The translations under genes were made by a program, and so were the position numbers. Shown piece after piece: positions 46,901 through 59,327 of a stretch of DNA of 64,000 nt. The first letter of the stretch is position 1; each line of letters begins with the position of its first letter. The DNA is from Miscanthus floridulus (taxonomy: Eukaryota; Streptophyta; Magnoliopsida; Poales; Poaceae): NCBI RefSeq assembly GCF_019320115.1, contig NC_089581.1:7875707-7939706 (forward strand), written 5' to 3'. The notes beneath the pieces are model-generated. The model ran no database searches. It had not been told where the DNA came from and saw only the letters and a list, made by a program, of their open reading frames with translations.

Positions 46901-49900
46901 CCTTGATCCAATTATTGAAGCATTCTGATATGTTGTTATTGACATAATCCACCTTGCACTCCCCTGAAAACTTTGCTCGTGACCAAACATGCTTGTGGTT
47001 GTCTTGCAAGTAAGGGATTGCTTCTGGACAGGTTTCTGAAATTTTGTTCCAAAGCCATTCATGCCTCCTAGTAGTACATGCCCAAGCACAAGGCCACATG
47101 TACTTCAACACATCTCCTTGGTATTTCTTTCTAAAATTATGCATGAGGTGTCTAAAACACTCTCTGTGCTCAGCTGCATCTCCAAATACTTTATGGACTG
47201 CTGTCTCTAGACCCTTGCAAGCATTAGTGTGGATTGTCAGTCCACATGGAATCCCAATTGCCCTCTTCAATTGCTTCATGAACCAAATCCAATTGGCTTT
47301 AGTCTCCTTGTAAAAAATGCCATAAGCCACCGGGTACATCCAATTATGTCCATCAACCGCAGTTGCTGCAGCTAGCTGTCCATTGTACTTGCCTGTGAGG
47401 TGAGTGGAGTCAACTCCAAGGTAAGGCCTACATCCCACAAGAAATCCATCCACACATGCTTTGATGGCCACAAACATCCTAGAGAAACGAATCTTGCCAC
47501 CTTTAGTCTTCTTGCAATCAATCTCTACTACACTTCCTGGGCATGTAGTTTCTAACTCCGCTTTGAAGCTCCACAACATTCTGAAACTTTCCTGCCAAGT
47601 GCCATGAAGTTCATCTAGTGCACGTTGCCTTCCTTCCCAGACCTTGGTATAAGCTATTTTGACTGGGAACTGCCCCTCAAGGTGTTCTTGCAATTTCTTA
47701 GGACCCATTGTTGGTCTGGTCCTTAGTATATCTTTTGCTCTGTTGGCTATCCACCCCTTCGTTGCCTCTCTACTTAGCACTTTGCTTGTGCTGGCGCATG
47801 TATGACCTTCAGATATTGAAACAACCTGAAAATAGTATGAAAATAGCAAGTTAGCAATCTAAAAATTATATGAAATTGTTATAAAAACAGCTAGATATTA
47901 TACTGAAAACTGTATGAAATTGTTATAAAAATAGCATGTTAGAAAACTGAAATCTATATGAAATTGTAATAAAAACAGCTAGATATCATACTGAAAACTG
48001 TATGAAATTGTTATAAAAATAGCATGTTAGAAAACTGAAATCTATATGAACTTAGCAATCTGAAATCTATATAAAAACAGCTAGTTAAGAATCTATATGA
48101 AAACAACTAGTTCACCATGAAAGTAGGGCATCCAAGGAGTTTCTTTGCATGAACTTTCCATTCGCACTCTGGATCTACACATTTAGCCCTGTACCTTGAC
48201 TTGTCACTATGCACCACAAAAGTCTCAAACTCCCTTTTGATTGTAAATTGCTTCATAAGTAGCACAAAGGCATTCTTGTCAACAAATGTTGATCCTTTCT
48301 TTATGTCAGGGTTATCTCGATCATATGTGGTGTGTGCAACAAAGGCATCATTGGCCATAGTGGCTTCATCACTTGGTACAGCATCAGGATCAAATGCTTC
48401 TTGTCCCTTCCCTTTTTTCTCCCCTTTCTTATCCACTTTCTTGTTTTCTTGCAGCACTTTTGCAATCTTATCTCCTTCAGCTACCTTTGCCTTCTTGAAA
48501 TACCTCCATTCTTCATCAGCCCCAATTGGTTCATCTCCGTCAGGGTCAACACCAGGCTCCATGTAGTGCTCCTTTTCTTCCTCTTCTACTCTAGCAGGAC
48601 CAGCGGCTGTAAGTCCAAGTTCTGGTACTTCAGCCCATTCTTGACCATTATATTGTGGCACCTCTTGTGTAGCTTGAGCCGAGGACTCATTCACCTCATC
48701 TGTGACTTGAATATGTTGCTCATTCAACTCATCTGTCACCTGAACTAGCTGCAACTTGCTATCTGTGACCTGAACTAGCTGCAACTCATCCGTCACTTGA
48801 ATATGTTGCTCATTCAACTCATCTGTCACCTGAACTAGCTGCAACTTGCTATCTGTGACCAGATCGTTTTCATTTTGAGTCACATTCAGAGCACCTACAC
48901 TTGAGCATCTATCAACCGTCATAATAAACTTCACCTGTCTTGATGCCCGCAATAAGGTCAGAAGCTCCTTATCACTAGCAAGCCGCATTGTTTGACCATT
49001 CTGATCTGAATACCAGAAATTTGGTTCTTGATAACTTGCCCAGCTGTAATGCTTTGAAACATCGTCCTCCATCTCAATGATGGAGTACTCCTCTGGATCC
49101 ACCCACCACTCCAAACGTCGGCCTTTACAGTACATAGATCGATCATCCTCGATAGTAGAGAACGAGCAAACATCAATGAAAATTTTACAACCATTCTTCT
49201 CATCGATCCTGAAAGAGTAGCAGTGCAGAAAATTAACAGCACTGCCTGCAGCAATTTCCACAGGATCAAGATCAACACTGACCAACCGCATCCAGACACC
49301 ACAAACGGATCACATTTTTAGAGAAACAAACTAATTTAACATAGAGCACTGACCTAGAGGCAACAGAGGAACATTCAAGCAGAGCTAGGGTTCGAGACTT
49401 ACCCTTCAGGGATCTCAAATCGATGCATCTGTAGAAAGAGAACAGCACTACTGCGTTGATGAAGAAGAGCAGCAACGCGGAGTGGAACAACCTGCTCTGA
49501 GCACTGGCCGGCAGGGGTAGGCTCGTGCTGCACAACCGGCAGCCGACAGCGCGCTGCCCAGCAGCTGTCACGGATGCGAGCCCTGGACTCAGCGATTGGA
49601 GTCGCGGGCGCGAGCCCCGGCCTCGGGCTGCTGGCGTCGTGGGCGCGAGCCCCAGCCTCAGGTGGCCGGCGTCAAGGGCGACGACCCGGCCGGTGTCTGG
49701 GGCGACGACTCGGACGGCGATGGGGGCGGGCGGAGTCGCGGGGCTGGCGGGCGGAGTCGCGGGGCTGGCGGGCGGTGGGGCCTGACCGGCGGTGGGGCAT
49801 GACCGGCGGTGGCGCCGGCGCAGAGCAGATGGACTGACTGCGCTTGGTCCTGGAGAAGTCGGACGTGCTCAAGGAGATAGCAGTCGTGAATCGTGAACCG

Positions 49901-52414
49901 GATAAGGTTCTCTCTCTAAGGGTATAACGGTCATTTCACGTGCTTATGTACCCATCCAGTACGTTTTCTGTGAACATTTTCTAACGGACTGTTTGATCCG
50001 GTTAACGTTTGAACTTTCAGTGTCATTTTACGTTGCCAAGAAGTTTCAATGGTATTTCACGATTCTATGAATCTTTGAGTGCTATAGAACCAATTTTATC
50101 AATTTTGAATGTTACATCTACAATTTACTAGCCTATTTCACAATGACAGGATGGATGTCTCAGAATATTTCATTGGCCAAGTCTCAATGTGATTTTGGAC
50201 GAATCTAAAGCTCACAAATCCTTCCGTGACATGGACATCAGGTAAAAGAAATGGGGAAGCATGCTTCTGTTGCTATTACATAAAAAAACAAATCCCTATT
50301 TCCTGCTGAATAGATGCATGCATTATTAATTTATTACCTCATGCTTTGTGTTGGCTACTTACTCAGATATATAGGATCCAGTCTGGTACAATGCACATGA
50401 CAAACCTTCTAGCTGCCTAGTATCATGGTAGTTTTAATATAGCCTGTGTCTTAAAATTCCTTGCTCAGGAGAGAGGGTTACTTTACTACACATTGGCTAC
50501 TTTTTTGTAAAGCCTAAATTCATTTCTTTAACCTTAGATCCTGATACAGTGCTTGTCCCCTTCTCATGTAGCTTAGACTCAAAGTTTTTAGTTTCATCAT
50601 CCATTGATGGCTCTGCAAGAATATGGAACATTGATGAGGGGGCTCCACTAATCAATTTGACAAGATCTTCGGTACAGTATGATAATTTTCCGTAATAGCC
50701 TGTCATGATAGTTGAAACTGAATTGTTCGTCTGATCTTCTCTTTCCTTCTGTTTATTTACAGGATGAGAAGATTGAGTATTGCCGCTTTTCTAGGGATGG
50801 AGCCAAACCTTTCCTGTTTTGCACACTTGTAAAAGGTAATCCTTTGAATGAATTTAAAGAAGTGCACCAGCAGGCAGCTATAGTTCAGTTTTTGTCTCTT
50901 AAATAGGTCATGATGTTTTGACTATGGCTGTGGACATAAGTAATTGGAAGAGAATCGGTTACAAAAGATTTTCAACAAAGCCCATTTCCACACTCGCAAT
51001 TAGCTTGGACGGGAAATATCTTGCACTGTAAGTGGATGAGATGCCAGCTGTTGAACTGAGTCTGCAAATACATTTCTGTCTAGCACTTTTCCTTTTCTAG
51101 GAAAACATGTATTTGGAAATTTTGAAAGTACTCATAATAGTTTTATTTTCCTAGAATTTAAGCAATTTCTTCATATTTCTTTGCATCAAGGCGTTAACTG
51201 TCCTTGTTGTATACTTTGGTGAGCTTAAAACATTATTAGTGTTATTATTATAAATTTTATGTATATTATGATAAACAGTGGCTGAAAGTATCTGCGTAGC
51301 TGTGTATTTCTGAAAATTTACGAACATGCAGCCATTTGAAGATAAATAGTTACCACATAACCTGAAGTGCGTCCAATCGACTGAAGTAAGTATTAGCTAG
51401 TCAACGGATAATAGTTATGCTACTAGCAGGGTCTTAATGAATTGATTTTATTGAACACTCAAGATACCTGCTCTGTTTCCTTCTTTCGAAAAGGAGCTTA
51501 TCCACTAGCTATCCCAGTTACATGCCTTTAAAAGTTGACATTAATATTGTAGAATCTGTCAATATTTGACAACCAGGGTTTGATTTTCCTTTTTATGCGA
51601 GGTGCTATTAATATGGATATAATTTTCACCCTGTTTTCAGAGGAAACTGTGATGGTGACTTTTGCGCCGTGGAAATAAAGAAGATGGAGGTTGCTCACTG
51701 GAGCAAGAAGGTTCATCTTGGCTTCCCAGTTTCCTCCATTGAATTTTGCCCTACTGAAAGGTAATCTTTCTCTTTGTTGCAAGGAGTGATAGGTTATCAT
51801 TACTAAGCACCTTATTTATTTAGTAGATATATCAAGAACAAAAGTGTCTTGCTCACATGGAACCTTGAAAGAGTAGCCAGTCCTGCATTCCGACAGGATT
51901 CGTCATTAGGCCCACTGTTGTCGAAATAGAATGAAGAGTAGATAATAAATAGGCTACGAACTCACGATATAGGACTACTTTGCATATTCATTCATGTCCA
52001 CCATAAATACGCCAGGGTTTTCCAATGGGAGAAGCAAAAATTTGTCATCCACATGATCACATCCATCCATCCACAGCTACTCAAACTCAACATGTCTGGC
52101 TTTTGCGCGTTCCTCCTCCTTGCACTGGTGATATTATACATGCATTATTATTCATACGGTTGATATTGTAGGGTTGTAATCTCCACCTCACATCAATGGG
52201 GAGCAGAGATAACAAAACTTGACGTCCCTCCCGAATGGAAAGGTACGTGTCTGTCTGTCTGTGTAGCCGTGTCTCTGTAAACGGGCCTTGCTCTATCCTC
52301 TTGTTCTGTTGTGCAGTGTGGCAGATCTGGCTGGTGCTCCTGAGCCTCTTCGTGTCGTCGGCCGTCCTCTTCTACCTCTTCTTCAAGCACGTAAGGCTCA
52401 ACCTGAGGCCATAG
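43957..52414 (+). CDS. PHF1: SEC12-like / PHF1-type WD40 membrane protein
   Basis: Ten exons join in frame (371 aa): 43957-44163, 44259-44359, 44848-44980, 50150-50241, 50572-50671, 50763-50835, 50907-51027, 51641-51760, 52172-52242 and 52317-52414. WD40-type repeats are visible: CLAFSTDGAKFAVGGEDGCL with RIFHWPS, DSKFLVSSSIDGSARIWN, CRFSRDGAKPFLFC, ISLDGKYLALGNCDGDFCAV and SIEFCPTERVVISTSHQWGA. A single C-terminal membrane segment (IWLVLLSLFVSSAVLFYLFF) is followed by a short basic tail. SEC12 is the ER exchange factor for SAR1; PHF1 is a SEC12-related protein needed for ER exit of phosphate transporters. Size and layout fit this group, but PHF1 versus SEC12-like 2 is not decided. Intron 3 is 5.2 kb because a MULE sits in it; splice sites remain good. 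Confidence 0.9.
45710..49291 (-). CDS. MuDR-type transposase of the MULE
   Basis: Minus-strand exons 48116-49291, 46249-47825, 46041-46172 and 45710-45941 join in frame to about 1,038 aa without stops. The N-terminus holds a PB1-like region (FRIDEKNGCKIFIDVCSFST, KFIMTVDR), an acidic linker with a 30-aa repeat (VTDELNEQHIQ) and the MuDR DNA-binding part (KQFTIKREFETFVVHS, CVDPECEWKVHA). The core has GVDSTHLTGKYNGQLAAATA with the first Asp, AVHKVFGDAAEHRECFRHLM and NNNISECFNNW with Glu. Then come a SWIM zinc finger (CSCGQWQISGKPCTHAIA) and a zinc knuckle (CKRCFQFGHIAKGC). The usual second catalytic Asp (xxTDACKGLE) is Asn here (IHTNACKGLE), so catalysis is doubtful. Exons 3 and 4 encode repeated basic KKSKKE tails. 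Confidence 0.88.
48709..48861 (-). repeat. 90-bp repeat inside the MULE transposase
   Basis: Two copies of a unit (GAATATGTTGCTCATTCAAC...) start at 48709 and 48799, exactly 90 bp apart. They encode 30-aa repeats built on VTDELNEQHIQ and VTDSKLQLVQ. Confidence 0.85.
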
Positions 52415-54300
52415 AAGTAGAAGACACCTCAAATGTCTGATGGCGAGTCTTCAAGCAGGGCTGTTGTCGACACCTTACAGCGATACAGCGCCCTGCTGTC
52501 CACCCACCGCCCACCGTCAGTACTTGTTTCTGAAGGCCGTTCCAAGCCTCCAGCCCTGTTGCTGCAGCGTGTCTTGTACCTGAACCGTTCCAGTTTTCAC
52601 ATCTTGTGTTACAGATAGATAGATTGCTCTTGACCTCTCAATAAGTGAAGGAAACACAGTGCGTTCTGCTGCTGCAAATGCTGGGTAGCCCTGTTTCGTT
52701 GAGCATACTGTTCAACCCGATCCCTGACAGTTACGTGCTGACGCTGTCGGGTCATCAGCTTCAGGTCATCATCTGATGCTGTGCCAAGTGTGGGGCCCAT
52801 TCGTTTCGCTGAAAAGACAGACTGAAAAGTACTGTTCGCTGATTTGTTGTGAGAGAAAAACACTGTACTATGGCTGATAAGCCAAGCTAATAAGTTCAAA
52901 CGAATCTAGAAGCTCACAGCAGCCAGAGTCCTGTAGCTGATCAAGCTGTTGCCAATTGCCATACAGGGATGACATTCGGACAGGGACCTGCTATTACTGT
53001 GAATCTGGTCACCGGTTAGGCCGATCACCTGTCTCAAATCCATGGCTTTCTATTCTTCTCTGGACTGAGCTGAGGAGCATCTGCGCGAGTGCTTGTTTTA
53101 TGCAGACTTCTGGTAGCGCTGCCTTTTTTCTGCTGCTTTGCAGAGTGCTTCCAACGACTGTTCAGCTGGTGAGACGGGACTTACAGGGCTCCATCGCTCT
53201 CGCCTTTCATCTGGTTCCCACTTCTTGTCCTGGATCTGAAGCAGGGCCTATGCATATGCATTGGACATGAGATGAGATCCTATTGCCGATACATCGCTTT
53301 TATGATCATGAAAGCACTTATCCTCTTTTGTTACATGATACAACGTTCCAGACACATCTTTTGCCACAGTTAGATGAATCCTATGACCATGGATCGGTCC
53401 TGTTTGGAGAGCTCTGTGGATTTTTGGGAGCTGCGTATTTTTAGCTTTAGAAAAATCTTAGGTCTGAAGCTAAAGACACAGAGAGAATTTACATGAATTA
53501 TTTGGTTTATAGTTTAGATAAATATAAACATTTGAAGTGCTTTAATTAAGTCCACGGTACGCACATGGATCTCAGAGGTAGAGCTGGAACTGTGCTAAAA
53601 GGGTCTGAAGTTGGAACTCTTTCTATAGCAACACTGCTTGGAGTGAGTGAATCTTGGAGAGACACGTTGCAAGATGGTGTGACTGCATCTTTTCAGTCTG
53701 ATGACCTTTCTCAGCCAGGTCTGCAGATCGCAATTAGGCATCACTGTCCTCCAAGATTGTGGCCATGACTGACTGATTACCCTCGAAACCAAAACCATAC
53801 ACAAGACGAAGATTTCTATAGAGTGGAAGTTGGAAAGGATCGATTTCAGTGGGGCGCTGAAGCACAGCACAAACGGAACGGGGGGGGGGGGAATCTCCAT
53901 TTTGCTTTCGTCCCCTCGTGCTCCTGCTGCGCCCCGTGCCCAACTGTCCATGCATCTCCTTGTCAGCTAGCTGTTGTCACACGCTTGGTGGCTTGGTGCC
54001 TAGCCGCCGCCTCTATTCCGTTCGCACGTTTGGCGGAGCCGTGTTCACCCTGTTTGTTTGGCGTGCCGACTCGATCATGCGCTGAAAATTTCAGCTCAAA
54101 GTGCGTGACAGCAGGCTAATATGGAACCTCTCTACCTCACCCTGAAAATTACGTTTTTTTTTCTTTCTTTTATGATGATTGTCGTCAAATTTTATTTAGT
54201 TTATATCTATCTATATGGGAAAGCAATGAAATACCATGCAGAGCTCGTTTCCTAGCTTTTATTACATCCTCAGACAGGGAATATATGTCCATCTAGTTTT
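52415..54300. other. PHF1 3' region and spacer
   Basis: Short 3' UTR, then sequence without convincing genes. ORFs around 52956-53270 and 53565-54119 have no recognisable domain. A small MITE-like piece lies at 52799-52910, and a G10 run at 53881. Confidence 0.45.
52799..52910. mobile_element. Small MITE (ATTCGTTT/AAACGAAT ends)
   Basis: Inverted ends CATTCGTTTCGCTGAAAAG and AGTTCAAACGAATC with an internal TTGTGAGAGAAAAACACTGT, a motif shared with 41168-41285. About 110 bp and non-coding. Confidence 0.6.
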
Positions 54301-54303
54301 ATA

Positions 54304-54530
54304 CTCCTTCCGTTCTGAAATATAGTACACTGTAATTTTTAAAATTTATACTGAAATGTAATGCATTCTATGTAGTGCCCATAATCAAACTTAATAAAGT
54401 TTGTTAAAATAAAAACCATAATTTAAAGAGAAACTCCATAAATTGGTTTAATCTATATATATACTTCATTTGAGTATTCACTTATGTTGCCTTAAAATTT
54501 TAAAATGTGTTATATTGAGGACAGGGGGAG
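54304..54530. mobile_element. Stowaway-like MITE
   Basis: Ends CTCCTTCCGTTCTGAAATAT and TTGAGGACAGGGGGAG flanked by TA on both sides; 227 bp, AT-rich inside. Confidence 0.75.
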
Positions 54531-57500
54531 TATTTGTTAAATTTGACGGTTAATATCTAAAATTTTAAATTACCACAAGATTATTGACATCTTATTATAT
54601 AACTACTCTCGTTTAAGGTAATATAATCATTTTTTATATACATTGGTAGTCAAACTTAGAAAATTGCCTTAAAGACAGATTTAGATAAACTTATATTTGT
54701 GATAGGAGATAGTAATTAACCGAAGTATTACCTTTGTCCTGTTTGTTCACAAACATGACCATATGGTAATATAAAAAGAATAATATAAAATTGGTAAGAG
54801 TATTATATAACATATGGGGTAATTTGGAGGTCGTTAAAGAACTAGCACCATGGCATGTGTTCCATATATATGCCGTAGACAAGAGGAAGAGGGAAAGCGA
54901 CCCCATGATGCTGCCAAGCGCAAATCAAAGCAAAGGTTTGTCAATTGGCATGGTTTTCTTCACTTTTGCAGAATGGGCATGCACGTTGCGGTGAAACGGA
55001 CATGCATCTCTGTCAATTTCATGGCTCCAAAAGAAGAACAAGTAGACCAGCCTTTTGAATGTGCCGAATTCGAGATGTATATATATATACATGCTTATGC
55101 TTGCTTAATCGATGGCAGTCACTTTCGACCCGCTGGCCTCCTCTGCGTGCGTGTCAAACTCTGAAGCTGCCCTCTACGTACGTTTTCCAGAACGGTTCTG
55201 TATGTAGAGAGCCTGACTGCTTGAGTAGCTAGCTGTAAATGCACTGAAAAACAAAGGGGAAAATAAAAGAAACCATAATCTAGCTTTGTTATACCTGTGT
55301 GTGAGAACGAGATGGCGTACGCAGGGCGTGCTCACCCAACTCCAACTTCTAGGCATGCAGGCATTGATATTTTTATTTATTCTTTTGCAGGCATGCAGGC
55401 ATTTCCTAACTGTAACTACCGAACCAAAAAAGAGCTTATTGGTTCATGTGGATAAAGATCAGAGCAGATAGATATGTGCATATATAAGATTCTTCTACTC
55501 CAGTGGATATATATAGTGGTAGCCGCCTACCGGGCTTCCAACTTGTCACAATATCTTGAAAGAAAGATAAACATATGACTTGCACTCAAGAAAGAATGCG
55601 ATCTATGCATGCATGCATCATACGCATGCGCACGACCTTTCACTTCCAGCACTTTTGACCTTTTTGTTGGAGAGTTAAATTTGGCCACCATCAGGGTCCA
55701 GTGATATCTCCTTTGGCATTGACATGCACGTTCCTTGGAGAATGGAGAGAGCTCTCGTGGCGTTGACGCGCACGATCCATGGTGATACACGCGATCGATC
55801 ATCGATGCATGCATGAAAGCCAACTATGCAACTGTAACTATGTTTTTTTTTAAACAAAGGTCAAAGCATAAACGAAGCGTGAAAGCAGCATGCAATGAGT
55901 GGACGATGCAAGTCAACCCCGGGAGCAAGATATGCTTATCCGGGAGACCGGGACAGTACTCTCGAGTGCTGACGTGGGGTTAACTATTGGGTTAATTAAG
56001 AGTAAAGCTAACACGAGGTGAGTGTGACATGCCATGCATGCATAAACACGTTTAGTGTGCTCATTAACAAGGAACACTTTGCTAATGTGGATATTGTAAT
56101 CGTCCATGATAGAATATATTTTTCGTATGGTTATACGACCTTTCCTCACATTTTTGTCACTTATCTCAGACTTAGACATCAACCTTGTAGTTTTAGGTTC
56201 ATTTTGGTGAAACTGGCGTAGATGCTTGTATTACCAACTTAGGGCCTGTTTGGCCAGGCTCCTTCCAGCTTTGTCTCCATGCTATGAGTAGCCAGGGCCG
56301 GAGGAGCCAAAAACAGTGGCTTCTCCAGGCTCCTAGTTTAGTTGAAGTAGAGAGAAAAAAACAGCTTCGATGAACAGGGCATGAGTTGGAGGAGCTGTAG
56401 CCCTTAAAAGACCTTCCAAACGACTCCTTAGTCACTTGAAGGTGCTTATAAGGGTAGAATGTGCGTTTGTTTTTATAAAAATGTGCAGTCTAGTCGATGT
56501 CTATGTTTATACTTATTTTTAATAAAATAAAATAATAAATAATTGGGCATCTTTAAGTGGTCAAGTGTATATGTTCATTTTTTAAGTTAGGATTTTGCTC
56601 CCAAAATTTTCAAATTTGACCTAAATGGAAAACTTTGGTTAGAAGTTTAATTTGTAGATTTGAATTATGGGTTGTTTTGATTTGAGTTGAATGGTGGCAT
56701 AGAGAACAATACACGTTAGAAAAGGACCCAAGCACGGCCAAAATTTTGAACATGTAGGTGGTGTTCGGTTTGTCAAATGAAGTAGTCCATCATCATTATC
56801 TCACTGTTCCATTTTTTTTGTTTGGTTTGTGGAATAGAAAGCAGTTGATATATTCATCACCACCTCAGTCCTCACAAACCAATAATTACTACTAGAATAA
56901 GAAATGAAATTATTCCACTAAATTTGAGAGATGGGCTCACGATGTATCACCTCATCTGGAATGGGTTGATTCTCCAAACCAAATACTCTATTATAGTATT
57001 AATTGTCTTAACTATGGCTCTACTTTTATTTATCCCCTGCGTCTCTTCTTTTTACTCTCTAACTTCAATTTACAGTGTTGTCATCATCCCATTCCCAGCG
57101 CCGTAATCTATAAGACTTATATTTTTGTTTTAAAGTTAAGTGAATCATCATAGAATTTTTTATGCTTTTGTTTGGGGTGATCAACCAAGCCCAAGAAATG
57201 TGCTTTTGTTTACACGGTTCCTTTAAGCGTGCCTAGCTTAAATAGTTAAATCAAACAGCAAGGAGCTGGCATTGCACAAAAGAAATACGGACAGTTGTTG
57301 GATACTTGTGTATCGGTTGTCCCCATCTCGGTGTACGTGCGGTTGCCCTTACCATGCACGCTATCACGCTATGCGCCTATGCATATATGTACTAGTGTAT
57401 AAACCAGCCCGTCAAGAGACACTTTTTGCTAGTTGCTGCTGTTAATAAAGGCTATTAGCTTCTCGTGACACCATTAGCAAGCTGGAGTTTTACATACTTT

Positions 57501-58054
57501 ACTCTGATATATTAACATACTTGACTTGGGATACAGAAATATTGACTTGTAACCGGTGAGCCACACATGTGTTAGCGTGAAGCGTGAAGTAGACTAATGG
57601 TACAAACGACAGCGCTAAAATCAGCAAGAAACCAGCTGCTAATGCAGATAACAAAACATACAACTTGCAACATTAACTCATAAGAACCTTTTTTAACATT
57701 CGTGGCCAGTTGCTTCAGTGCTTCTGTTTGGTTGCAGCCACATTGCGCCATAACCAAACTACAGCACGCCTCTATTGCGTTTGGCTGCTGCCGCAACCTT
57801 GGTTTGCCAAAACTACGGCGTCTCTTGCTGAGGATATCTACGCCAACCCACGCCAAAAGTGTGGCGCTCGAATTCACGGACGAACTTTTGGCAAGATGTA
57901 GCTACGGTGTAGCTAGCTGAGGGAACGAACCGAACAAGCCCTAAATACATAGTTATTCAATCTTATCTCCTACACAATCAGTTGAGTTTGGTGGCAAATC
58001 ATGAATTGTATGAAAGTCTAGCTACGCGTCATAGAAACTCAAGGGGAATTCCAC
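54531..58054. other. AT-rich spacer with weak MITE signs
   Basis: No gene is supported. Possible worn MITEs occur near 56240-56432 (GGGCCTGTTTGGCC start) and 56760-56990 (GGTGTTCGGTTT / AAACCAAATACTC). A short direct repeat AGGCATGCAGGCATT occurs at about 55352 and 55391. Confidence 0.45.
56760..56990. mobile_element. Possible MITE
   Basis: Imperfect inverted ends GGTGTTCGGTTTGTC and CTCCAAACCAAATACTC about 230 bp apart; internal AT-rich, non-coding. Confidence 0.35.
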
Positions 58055-58057
58055 TTA

Positions 58058-58298
58058 GGCCCCGTTTAGTTCCGAAATTTTTTGGCTTTTGGCTACTGTA
58101 ACACTTTCGTTTTTATTTGGCAAAAATTGTCCAATTATAGACTATTTAGGCTTAAAAGATTCGTCTCACGATTTCTCGGCTAACTGTGTAATTAGTTTTT
58201 TTTTGTCTACATTTAGTACTTCATGCATGTGCCGCAAGATTTGATGTGACGAAGAATCTTGAAAATTTTTGGTTTTTGGCTTGCATCTAAACGGGGCC
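58058..58298. mobile_element. Tourist-like MITE with TTA duplication
   Basis: 241 bp. Ends GGCCCCGTTTAGTTCC and GCATCTAAACGGGGCC, flanked by TTA at 58055-58057 and 58299-58301. Internal blocks match the element at 21923-22167. Confidence 0.9.
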
Positions 58299-58867
58299 TT
58301 ATTTGATTTGCTTTGATGAGGTGACCTCTGCATGTAGGGAGCAGGGACCGGCACCCAAAAGCTTCATATTGTGTTTTTTCTCTTTTTTTTATGGTACAAA
58401 CGTAAGACTCATATATATACGCACGCTCACTCTTGTCAACACATCCACATGCAACCTACTCATATAAGCACTTTAAAAGAGTGAGACGGAGCCACCAGCC
58501 AACGTCATTAAGATTAACGACATCATTATAGGTGTCTTGCTATTGATGGATACATCGTTTATCACTGAAAGAACAACGTCATTGATTTAACTTTTATAAT
58601 TTTTTCCATATTAAGTCATATGGTCCTTTAAGAAAATATACTAGAAAGAAAAAAATGTTCGCATTTGAATACTTGATGCATATAATCGCAACTGCAAATA
58701 TAAGTTCATCTATATTTATCATAAGTTAAACTTATTTAATTTTTACCTTTGAAAATATAAAAAGAAATACTTTTTCAAAGTTCTATAAAAATATGTTATC
58801 TTAAACGTAAATGGTTTCCATAATAAATTCTAGCCAATGCCAATTTTGTAGTACCAATTTACGTAAC

Positions 58868-58938
58868 ATTTTAGATAGATATCACAATGATCAAGTTAAA
58901 TAAGTTTGACTTAAATGCGTGGACATGAATTTTCGATT
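58868..58938. repeat. About 70-bp direct repeat, left copy
   Basis: AACATTTTAGATAGATATCA...GGACATGAATTTTC, repeated at 59257-59327 with one clear substitution. Confidence 0.85.
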
Positions 58939-58946
58939 GACGGAGA

Positions 58947-59142
58947 CAGTGACGAAGCCAGAAAAAAATTTAGGAGAGGCTGAACAAAAGAATAGAAACT
59001 TTTTTATCTTCTCTTAACCTTAGCCCCCTACCTAATACATGTATATATAAAATTTTAAGAGAGGATTTAGGAAAACTCCACGTGCTTAGGATGGGTAGGG
59101 GGGGCTGAAGCCCCCCTAGCCCCACCGCTGGCTTCGTCCCTG
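58947..59142. mobile_element. hAT-type MITE with 8-bp target duplication
   Basis: 196 bp with inverted ends CAGTGACGAAGCCAG and, from the right, CAGGGACGAAGCCAG. The 8-bp duplication GACGGAGA lies at 58939-58946 and 59143-59150. An 8-bp duplication with CAG-type ends fits hAT. Confidence 0.9.
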
Positions 59143-59256
59143 GACGGAGACATTGTCAACAACTGTCATGATCTAGTAAATGTCAGTAGCCGTTATCGCT
59201 ACCATAGAGACAGCTTTGCGAGTTATGACGGCAAGCGCAGATGCCTTGCCTCCCTA

Positions 59257-59327
59257 ACATTTTAGATAGATATTACAATGATCAAGTTAAATAAGTTTGA
59301 CTTAAATGCGTGGACATGAATTTTCTA
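59257..59327. repeat. About 70-bp direct repeat, right copy
   Basis: Second copy of 58868-58938, 389 bp downstream. Confidence 0.85.

Larger units (their letters stand above)
45193..50100 (-). mobile_element. Complete MULE (Mutator-like transposon) in PHF1 intron 3
   Basis: A 4,908-bp element with long, similar inverted ends of about 85 bp (left AAAATTGGTTCTATAACACT; right, reversed, AAAATTGGTTCTATAGCACT). It is flanked by the same 9-bp duplication AATTTTGAA (45184-45192 and 50101-50109), the Mutator hallmark. One four-exon transposase gene is read on the minus strand, with a GC-rich leader near 49500-49900. Confidence 0.93.

Noticed and set aside
53565..54119. Possible small gene (two overlapping ORFs)
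   Set aside because: No recognisable domain, no splice structure, and a G10 run interrupts it.
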